Shown here one piece after another: positions 1 to 4,242 of a stretch of DNA of 5,529 nt. Under the pieces are notes generated by a model, which did not search any database, was not told the origin of the DNA, and saw only the letters and a program-made list of their open reading frames with translations. Origin of the DNA: an uncultured Bacilli bacterium (GTDB lineage: Bacteria; Bacillota_I; Bacilli_A; RF39; UBA660). The first letter of the stretch is position 1; each line of letters starts with the position of its first letter. The DNA lies in NCBI GenBank assembly GCA_947589375.1, contig CANQAO010000072.1, forward strand, positions 1 to 5,529, in the 5' to 3' direction. The position numbers and the translations under genes are program-made.

Positions 1-557
1 TCTTTAGCTTTTCTAATGATATTTATAAGTAAACTATAGGCATCATAAATCTCACCATCAAAAAATATTTTTTCTTTAAATTCTCTAGGATGCATTTCAT
101 CTAATATTTGATTTATTTTCATGTCATGATTTAATAAGTCATATTCAACTTTAGTTAATCTATTAAACACATCTTTGTTATCCATTATAAAATGCCGCAT
201 TTGAACAAAGGCATCCATGATGGCAATACTTACTTTAGCCGCGGCTTTAGATTTTAATACTGTAGCTAACATGGCTACTCCTTGCTCTGTAAAAACTCTA
301 GGATTTTTATATTTACCACCACGAGTTTCTCTTTTTTGGTCGAAATTTTCGACCAAAAAAATTTGGCTTTCTTTATCAGTTAATTTCCATGAAATTCTAG
401 CCGGAAATTTTAGTGGATTATTTTTAACAGCTTCATTAATTCGCTTAGTTTCTACTTGATAAAGATTAGCTAAATCGCTATCAAGCATTACTTGTTTGCC
501 CCTTATTTCATAGATTAAATTTTTTATTTCGATTTTTTCGTTTATAATTTCATTCAT
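1..557 (-). CDS. ORF6N-domain protein, second tandem copy (3' end outside window)
   Basis: The reading frame is open from the ATG at 557-555 to the left edge: 185 codons, no stop. The N-terminal ~125 residues match the ORF6N family, a predicted DNA-binding domain of phage and mobile-element regulators. Visible marks are IRGKQVMLDSDLA (18-30), LKFPARISWKLT (49-60), FTEQGVAML (89-97) and AIMDAFVQMRHF (112-123). The region from residue 164 (IFFDGEIYDAYSLLINIIRKAK) resembles, from memory, the tail of longer ORF6N proteins that continue into a phospholipase-D-like segment; this cannot be confirmed because the gene leaves the window. The start lies 2 bases after the stop of the upstream paralog, with a GAGGGA ribosome site inside that gene, so the two form one transcription unit. 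Codons for residues 66-76 form a perfect 29-bp palindrome. The target and biological role are unknown. Confidence 0.85.
   Translation of the reverse strand, partial: MNEIINEKIEIKNLIYEIRGKQVMLDSDLANLYQVETKRINEAVKNNPLKFPARISWKLTDKESQIFLVENFDQKRETRGGKYKNPRVFTEQGVAMLATVLKSKAAAKVSIAIMDAFVQMRHFIMDNKDVFNRLTKVEYDLLNHDMKINQILDEMHPREFKEKIFFDGEIYDAYSLLINIIRKAK
140..218. repeat. 79-bp direct repeat (copy 2 of 715-793)
   Basis: This stretch aligns without gaps to 715-793, again at an offset of 575 bases, with 8 differences (about 90% identity). It encodes the shared segment from about MDAFVQMRHF to TKVEYD in both ORF6N proteins. Coding DNA between this block and the 468-551 block is more diverged overall, although FTEQGVAML and its flanks remain similar. 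Confidence 0.9.
332..360. repeat. Perfect 29-bp palindrome inside the second ORF6N gene
   Basis: The left arm ttttttggtcgaaa (332-345), a central t (346) and the exact reverse complement (347-360) give 14-bp arms with one unpaired base. It lies wholly within coding sequence and encodes residues I66-R76 (core LVENFDQK). The dyad centre falls on the second base of the Asn71 codon. It is not a terminator, because translation continues for over 100 codons. A palindrome of different sequence occupies nearly the same place in the paralog (904-928). Confidence 0.95.
468..551. repeat. Near-identical 84-bp direct repeat (copy 2 of 1043-1126)
   Basis: This stretch matches 1043-1126 at an offset of 575 bases with a single difference (g at 531, a at 1106). 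It encodes about 28 N-terminal residues of both ORF6N genes. Identity at silent sites means a recent duplication or gene conversion of this end of the gene. Confidence 0.95.
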
Positions 558-559
558 TA

Positions 560-1132
560 TTATCCCTCATGCCTTTCTAGTATTGTCCCTATATATTCTT
601 CTTCCATTTTATTAATGGCAAAGCATTTTTTGCCTAAGTCTTTTAATGACGCACCTATGTGATATAACTCTTTATCATCTAAAATAATAAACCGGTCATT
701 TAAGTTTAAAACTTCATATTCAACTTTAGTTAATCTATTAAACATATCTTTATTATCGATTATAAAATGGCGCATTTGAACAAAAGCTCGCATTATCGCA
801 ACACTTACTTTAGTAGCTCTTTCAGTCTTTAAAACGCTTGATAACATAGCGACGCCTTGCTCTGTAAATACATAAGGTAGAGTTCTAGACATATTTCTAG
901 ATTTTGCGGTTCCAATTTGGAACCGCAATTTTTCATTTTCTTCTTTAGTTAGCTTAAAATAAAAATCTTTTGGAAACCTTTCAATATTTCTTTTAACAGC
1001 TTTATTAATGTCTTTTGTTCCATTTTTGCATCCATAAAGATAAGCTAAATCGCTATCAAGCATTACTTGTTTGCCCCTTATTTCATAGATTAAATTTTTT
1101 ATTTCAATTTTTTCGTTTATAATTTCCTGCAT
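560..1132 (-). CDS. ORF6N-domain protein, first tandem copy
   Basis: This is a complete 190-residue gene starting at ATG 1132-1130, with AAAGGAGG (1147-1140) 7 bases upstream. Residues 1-125 form an ORF6N domain: IRGKQVMLDSDLAYLYG (18-34), AVKRNIERFPKDFYFKLT (45-62) and FTEQGVAML (89-97). The domain is a predicted DNA-binding module of phage-type regulators. Residues 156-173 (LYHIGASLKDLGKKCFAI) match a C-terminal tail I recall from many bacterial ORF6N proteins, where KKW is usual and KKC stands here. The length is typical for this short form. The middle of the domain (69-77, LRFQIGTAK) is encoded by a perfect 25-bp palindrome. The gene lies behind the obgE terminator and is followed after 2 bases by a paralog with a different tail. 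Function is unknown; antirepressor-like or autoregulatory roles are inference from the family. Confidence 0.9.
   Translation of the reverse strand: MQEIINEKIEIKNLIYEIRGKQVMLDSDLAYLYGCKNGTKDINKAVKRNIERFPKDFYFKLTKEENEKLRFQIGTAKSRNMSRTLPYVFTEQGVAMLSSVLKTERATKVSVAIMRAFVQMRHFIIDNKDMFNRLTKVEYEVLNLNDRFIILDDKELYHIGASLKDLGKKCFAINKMEEEYIGTILERHEG
715..793. repeat. 79-bp direct repeat (copy 1 of 140-218)
   Basis: This is the partner of 140-218, with 71 of 79 bases identical. It encodes the segment after FTEQGVAML in the first ORF6N gene. After this block the two proteins have unrelated C-terminal tails. Confidence 0.9.
904..928. repeat. Perfect 25-bp palindrome inside the first ORF6N gene
   Basis: The left arm ttgcggttccaa (904-915), a central t (916) and the exact reverse complement (917-928) give 12-bp arms with one unpaired base. 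It encodes residues L69-K77 of the ORF6N domain. The dyad centre falls on the first base of the Ile73 codon, a different phase from the palindrome in the paralog. The GC-rich arms would make a stable hairpin in single-stranded DNA or mRNA. Confidence 0.95.
1043..1126. repeat. Near-identical 84-bp direct repeat (copy 1 of 468-551)
   Basis: This is the partner of 468-551, with 83 of 84 bases identical. It covers roughly codons 3-30 of the first ORF6N gene and stops just inside the start codon, so the two ribosome-binding regions are not part of the repeat. Confidence 0.95.
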
Positions 1133-1134
1133 AG

Positions 1135-1171
1135 AAAAACCTCCTTTATAGTAATATACCCTATAAGGAGG
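1135..1171 (-). promoter_or_regulatory. Hairpin sequestering the Shine-Dalgarno of the first ORF6N gene
   Basis: On the minus strand CCTCCTTATAG (1171-1161) can pair with CTATAAAGGAGG (1151-1140), giving 11 base pairs with one bulged A and a 9-base loop. The 3' arm is the Shine-Dalgarno sequence itself, which would be hidden in the folded mRNA. The hairpin is followed directly by five U residues (1139-1135) before the ATG at 1132, so it also resembles an intrinsic terminator or attenuator. As DNA, the dyad could be an operator. No convincing promoter was found between the obgE terminator and this site; TATATT at 1158-1153 lacks a good -35 element and would start transcription inside the hairpin. 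Confidence 0.65.
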
Positions 1172-1193
1172 CCTAATTCCTTCTTTTTTCTTT

Positions 1194-1224
1194 AAAAAAA
1201 TTCAAAAACCACAAATTTGTGGTT
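1194..1224 (-). terminator. Intrinsic terminator of obgE
   Basis: The perfect 18-bp palindrome aaccacaaatttgtggtt (1207-1224) is followed on the minus strand by TTTTT, GAA and a further seven T. The obgE stop codon TAA (1225-1223) overlaps the stem. It separates the housekeeping obgE from the accessory ORF6N pair. Confidence 0.85.
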
Positions 1225-2494
1225 ATTCTTTAAATTCAAAAACAAAATCCATAATACTAATTTCATCGCCTTCCTTAGCGCCTAAATTTCTAAGTTCATC
1301 ATCGATGCCTAATTTTTTAAGTTTATTAGAAAATCTAAGCACGGCTTCATCAGTATCAAATCTACTCATTTTTAAAAGTTTTTCTACTTCTTTACCTCCA
1401 ATTACCCACGTATCACTTTCTTTAGTAATCGTAAATGGTTTTTCTTTTTTAAATTTATAAATGACATGACTTTCAAATTTATCATCTTCATATAAATTAG
1501 TTTTAGCCGTGTGTTCTAATAAATCAGCTATTTTTATTAAAATAAGATCAATACCCTCACCAGTAAGCGCTGACATTTCATAAACCGGATATTTTACTTT
1601 TTGTTTAAATTCCGCTAATCTTTCTTTAGCCCCTGGCATATCCATTTTATTGGCAATAATAATTTGTGGTTTATTTAATAATTTATCACTAAATTCTTTA
1701 AGTTCATGATTAATAATTTCATAATTTTCATAAGGTGTTTTTTCAGAATATCCTCCTATATCAATGATATGAGCGATAACCCTTGTTCTTTCAATATGTT
1801 TTAAAAATTCTATACCTAAGCCTTGACCTAAAGAGGCACCTTTAATTAGTCCTGGAAGATCAGCTAAAACAAAAGAACGTCCATCTTTAGTTTTAACTAC
1901 ACCTAGATTAGGTTTTAATGTCGTAAAAGGATAATCAGCAATCTTTGGTTTAGAAGCTGATACTTTCGAAATAAAGGTTGATTTGCCAACACTAGGTAAA
2001 CCTACTAACCCTACATCGGCAATAAGTTTTAACTCTAGTTTTATTTTGCGGTACTCACCAGGTTCGCCATTTTCCGCAAAATCAGGGGCGGGATTAGTCC
2101 TTGTCGCAAAAGCCATATTACCACGGCCACCACGGCCACCATAAGCCACAATTACCTCATCTTCGGGTTTAGTTAAATCGGCAATAATTAAATCAGTTTC
2201 TAAATCGGTAATCACCGTACCCACTGGAACTAACACGATGACATCTTCCGCATTTTTGCCGTGTTTTCCTTTACCTAGACCATTTTCACCACGATGGCCT
2301 TGAATTTTACGTCTATATTTAAAATCAAGTAAGGTATTAAGACCGGTGTCAACTTTAAAAACAATATTCGAACCACGTCCGCCATTACCACCATATGGGC
2401 CCCCTAAGGCAACGTATTTTTCACGTCGAAAAGCTTTACAGCCATTACCACCATCGCCTGCGAATATTTCCACTATAGCTTCATCGACAAACAT
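1223..2494 (-). CDS. obgE: GTPase Obg/CgtA
   Basis: This encodes a 423-residue Obg GTPase, close to the ~430 usual in Bacilli. Obg proteins bind the 50S ribosomal subunit, act in its late assembly, and link growth to GTP/ppGpp. The glycine-rich Obg fold covers about 1-157 (FAGDGGNG at 11-18, GGRGGRGN at 119-126). The G domain follows: G1 GLPSVGKS (165-172), G2 threonines at 191-192, G3 DLPG (212-215), G4 NKMD (282-285) and G5 SAL (308-310). The C-terminal OCT domain is about 340-423. All key residues are present. The start is ATG 2494, preceded by GAGGTGA 5 bases away, and the protein then begins MFVDEA as the family does. A TTG at 2518 would add eight residues but lies in the promoter -10 box. 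The gene is monocistronic, with promoter and terminator visible; the common rplU-rpmA neighbourhood is absent here. Confidence 0.97.
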   Translation of the reverse strand: MFVDEAIVEIFAGDGGNGCKAFRREKYVALGGPYGGNGGRGSNIVFKVDTGLNTLLDFKYRRKIQGHRGENGLGKGKHGKNAEDVIVLVPVGTVITDLETDLIIADLTKPEDEVIVAYGGRGGRGNMAFATRTNPAPDFAENGEPGEYRKIKLELKLIADVGLVGLPSVGKSTFISKVSASKPKIADYPFTTLKPNLGVVKTKDGRSFVLADLPGLIKGASLGQGLGIEFLKHIERTRVIAHIIDIGGYSEKTPYENYEIINHELKEFSDKLLNKPQIIIANKMDMPGAKERLAEFKQKVKYPVYEMSALTGEGIDLILIKIADLLEHTAKTNLYEDDKFESHVIYKFKKEKPFTITKESDTWVIGGKEVEKLLKMSRFDTDEAVLRFSNKLKKLGIDDELRNLGAKEGDEISIMDFVFEFKE

Positions 2495-2517
2495 ATCCGT
2501 CACCTCTTTCATAAACA

Positions 2518-2546
2518 ATTATACTAAAAAGACAACCAAAACACAA
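2518..2546 (-). promoter_or_regulatory. Promoter of obgE
   Basis: On the minus strand TTGTGT (2546-2541) and a perfect TATAAT (2523-2518) are separated by 17 bases. Transcription should begin near 2511. This rules out the in-frame TTG at 2518 and supports the ATG at 2494 as the obgE start. Confidence 0.75.
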
Positions 2547-2547
2547 G

Positions 2548-2571
2548 AAAAAGGAACTAAAGTTTAGTTCC
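2548..2571 (-). terminator. Intrinsic terminator of the zinc-ribbon membrane protein gene
   Basis: Arms ggaactaaa and tttagttcc flank one central base (2553-2571), followed on the minus strand by five T. The realistic RNA stem is 8 bp with a 3-base loop. The TAG stop codon (2559-2557) lies in the stem. The obgE promoter starts immediately downstream. Confidence 0.85.
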
Positions 2572-3297
2572 ACATAAAAAGCACACATCAGCATTCGGCG
2601 CGAGACGAGCCCCGCATTTTGGACACATCTTAGGCCTACCCGTCACCGCTGGAGTAATCACTGGTTTTTCTTCTTTAACTTCTTCCTTTTGGGCCTCGAC
2701 ATAAGTCGTATGAGTTTTATCAGGTTCTAATAAATGATTGGTGAAAACCGAATCTTCAACGATTTCCTTAGCCGTTTCCGCATTAGAATTATTGTTATTT
2801 AAAGCGGCTTCGTCATTATTTTTAACCAATTGTTCCGCTGGTGTTAAATCACGCGGTTCTATATTTTGAGGTTCTTTAACTTCCTTAGGTTTTTCAAATA
2901 ACATATTTTGAGTTTCGACAAATTCCTCGGTTAAATCATATTCATTTAAAGTAAACTTAGGTTTCATAAAGGCTAATTTAGGAAAATTATACATTGGGAA
3001 AATTATATACCAAATAGATGTTTTGGGATCTAAGTTAAACCCTTTTAACAATTCTTTAATAATGATATTTAAGAAATATAAATTTACAAATGGAATTAAT
3101 GATAACCAAAAATAAGTTTTCTTCAAATTTAATAAATCAACAAGGACATAAGTAGTATAAATAGGTATATAAGCTTTCCAAGCTTTTTCTTTGGCTCTTT
3201 TCAAAAGCGCTCCCAAAGAAAGTTTAACCGCTATATAAACAATTAAAAATACTAAAAACAATAACCAAAAATATTTTGCTGTATCTTCCATCAACAT
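2557..3297 (-). CDS. Membrane protein with C-terminal zinc ribbon (DUF5684-like)
   Basis: A 246-residue protein. Hydrophobic segments at about 10-31, 43-57, 62-83 and 94-110 suggest an N-terminal membrane domain. The text AKEKAWKAYIPIYTTYVLVDLL followed by LSLIPFVNLYFL resembles, from memory, the DUF5684 family (pattern 'GW.AFIPIYN ... IPIVN'). Residues ~115-220 are charged, Asn- and Glu-rich and probably disordered. The end is a zinc ribbon with Cys225, Cys228, Cys239 and Cys242 (CPKCG, 10 residues, CFLCG). The start ATG 3297 has AAAAGGAGG 8 bases upstream; the second Met at 3291 is spaced less well. The gene follows the rnhB unit after 56 bases, but has its own extended -10 promoter and a terminator. 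Function is unknown; the zinc ribbon should face the cytoplasm if the topology is conventional. Confidence 0.85.
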   Translation of the reverse strand: MLMEDTAKYFWLLFLVFLIVYIAVKLSLGALLKRAKEKAWKAYIPIYTTYVLVDLLNLKKTYFWLSLIPFVNLYFLNIIIKELLKGFNLDPKTSIWYIIFPMYNFPKLAFMKPKFTLNEYDLTEEFVETQNMLFEKPKEVKEPQNIEPRDLTPAEQLVKNNDEAALNNNNSNAETAKEIVEDSVFTNHLLEPDKTHTTYVEAQKEEVKEEKPVITPAVTGRPKMCPKCGARLAPNADVCFLCGTKL

Positions 3298-3317
3298 TTT
3301 CCTAGCCTCCTTTTATT

Positions 3318-3351
3318 ATTATAACATGTTAAATATCAAAAATAAATATCA
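3318..3351 (-). promoter_or_regulatory. Extended -10 promoter of the zinc-ribbon protein gene
   Basis: TGTTATAAT (3326-3318) is a perfect extended -10 element. No good -35 box lies 16-18 bases upstream, which is usual for this promoter class. Two direct copies of TGATATTT (3351-3344 and 3338-3331), 13 bases apart, lie just upstream, and the 10-bp palindrome taacatgtta (3322-3331) overlaps the element. Either could bind a regulator, but AT-rich sequence makes such short repeats common. Confidence 0.55.
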
Positions 3352-3353
3352 TT

Positions 3354-3569
3354 TTATTTTTCTTTGGGCACATTCTTAAAAGCACTCATTTTATCACGTA
3401 GTTGGGCACTCCCTTTTAACATCGCATCAGGATTTTGTTTATGATTAATATCTATTGTTTTTTCTCGAATGCCTTGTGGTGTTTGATTAAATCCCCTTTT
3501 CATTTTAGTCATATTATTGACTTGCCTTTGAAATTCATCAGGTGTCATATTATTGGGTCTAATAATCAT
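3354..3569 (-). CDS. Small basic protein translationally coupled to rnhB
   Basis: A 71-residue hydrophilic, lysine- and arginine-rich protein that I do not recognise. It has no signal peptide, membrane segment or cysteine. Glutamine, asparagine and methionine are frequent (for example NNMTPDEFQRQVNNMTKMKRG), which suggests helical or partly disordered structure. It looks genuine: its ATG (3569-3567) overlaps the rnhB TGA in the classic ATGA arrangement, and AAAGGAGA (3584-3577) stands 7 bases upstream, inside rnhB. Translation should therefore be coupled to rnhB. No hairpin terminator follows it, so transcription may continue into the zinc-ribbon gene 56 bases on. A nucleic-acid-associated role would fit the charge and context but is only inference. 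Confidence 0.7.
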   Translation of the reverse strand: MIIRPNNMTPDEFQRQVNNMTKMKRGFNQTPQGIREKTIDINHKQNPDAMLKGSAQLRDKMSAFKNVPKEK

Positions 3570-4174
3570 TTTAACATCTCCTTTACTGGTCCATAAGTTA
3601 ATCGATAACCTTCTATTAAACCATACTTGTGCATTGCTTCCAGATGTTTTTTAGTAGGATATCCTTTATGATTTTTAAAGCCATACATCGGATATTTTTC
3701 ATCTATTTTTTCCATCATATGGTCACGAGTGACTTTAGCCATTACCGAAGCCGCAGCAATACTGATACTTTTAGCATCACCTTTAATAATCGGCATCACG
3801 GGAATATCGATATCTATCGGCATGGCATCCGATAAAACATATTCTAAGGGAATTTGTTTTTTAACTTCATTAATAGCCTCAATCATCGCTTGACGACTAG
3901 CTTCATAAATATTTATTTTATCGATTTCTTTAGCCGAAACAATCCCAATTCCATATATCGCATGTTCTTTAATATATTCATAAAAAATATCACGTTTTTT
4001 AGGCGTTAATTTTTTGGAATCAGTTAGACCTTCTAATTGAAAATCCTTTGGCAGGCACACACAAGCAGCGACTACTGGTCCATATAGTGGCCCTCTGCCA
4101 GCTTCATCGGTCCCACCGATATAATTAATACCCTCTTTAAATAAATCTTGTTCATATTTCCATAAATCTATCAT
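3566..4174 (-). CDS. rnhB: Ribonuclease HII
   Basis: A 202-residue RNase HII, near the 198 of E. coli. The enzyme cuts the RNA strand of RNA-DNA hybrids and the 5' side of single ribonucleotides embedded in DNA, starting ribonucleotide excision repair in the cytoplasm. The family signature GTDEAGRGPLYGPVVAA is at 21-37, with catalytic Asp23 and Glu24. The other two acidic residues are Asp116 (LSDAM, in place of the usual VDG) and Asp133 (KGDAKS). ASVMAKVTRD (142-151), HKGYPT (169-174) and YGPVK (194-198) are also typical. The start ATG at 4174 follows AAGG by 12 bases, a long spacing; no better in-frame start is visible. The gene heads a unit with the overlapping small gene, driven by a promoter just after the leuS terminator. 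Confidence 0.97.
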   Translation of the reverse strand: MIDLWKYEQDLFKEGINYIGGTDEAGRGPLYGPVVAACVCLPKDFQLEGLTDSKKLTPKKRDIFYEYIKEHAIYGIGIVSAKEIDKINIYEASRQAMIEAINEVKKQIPLEYVLSDAMPIDIDIPVMPIIKGDAKSISIAAASVMAKVTRDHMMEKIDEKYPMYGFKNHKGYPTKKHLEAMHKYGLIEGYRLTYGPVKEMLK

Positions 4175-4196
4175 GCATTTTCACGACCTTATAAAT

Positions 4197-4205
4197 ATTA
4201 TACCA
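4197..4205 (-). promoter_or_regulatory. Extended -10 promoter of rnhB
   Basis: TGGTATAAT (4205-4197) is a perfect TGnTATAAT element lying between the leuS terminator T-run and the rnhB start. No good -35 is present. The predicted transcription start near 4190 gives a short leader of about 15 bases, just enough to hold the AAGG ribosome site. Confidence 0.55.
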
Positions 4206-4216
4206 AAAAATCAACG

Positions 4217-4242
4217 AAAAAAACACTATTAATTAGTGTTTT
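4217..4242 (-). terminator. Intrinsic terminator of leuS
   Basis: On the minus strand AAAACACTA (4242-4234) pairs with TAGTGTTTT (4228-4220) across a 5-base loop, and the T-run continues to 4217. The leuS TAA stop (4243-4241) overlaps the base of the stem. This ends the leuS unit before the rnhB promoter. Confidence 0.85.

Noticed and set aside
332..360. Palindrome followed by an A/T run as an intrinsic terminator
   Set aside because: It sits in the middle of an intact coding frame, far from any stop codon, and the symmetric A and T runs belong to the palindrome itself.
217..459. 80-residue plus-strand open frame
   Set aside because: It lies antisense within the second ORF6N gene, whose frame is intact and has clear family motifs. 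The plus-strand product has no recognisable features.
1..557. Possible pseudogene or truncated ORF6N copy
   Set aside because: Translation from 557 to the left edge shows no stop or frameshift. The missing 3' end is due to the window boundary, and a well-formed C-terminal segment has begun.
1..1171. Complete prophage, insertion sequence or CRISPR array
   Set aside because: ORF6N genes are phage-like, but no integrase, transposase, terminal repeats, structural genes or regularly spaced repeats are visible. The direct repeats are explained by gene duplication.
2346..2567. 73-residue plus-strand open frame
   Set aside because: It is antisense to the glycine-rich start of obgE, and its proline-rich text is the mirror of Gly codons. 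It has no ribosome site of its own.
3566..3569. Use of UGA as a tryptophan codon (Mycoplasma-type code)
   Set aside because: TGA ends rnhB at the expected family length, and Trp is encoded by TGG throughout, so the standard bacterial code applies.
3629..3835. 68-residue plus-strand open frame
   Set aside because: It lies antisense within rnhB, which is complete and carries its catalytic residues.
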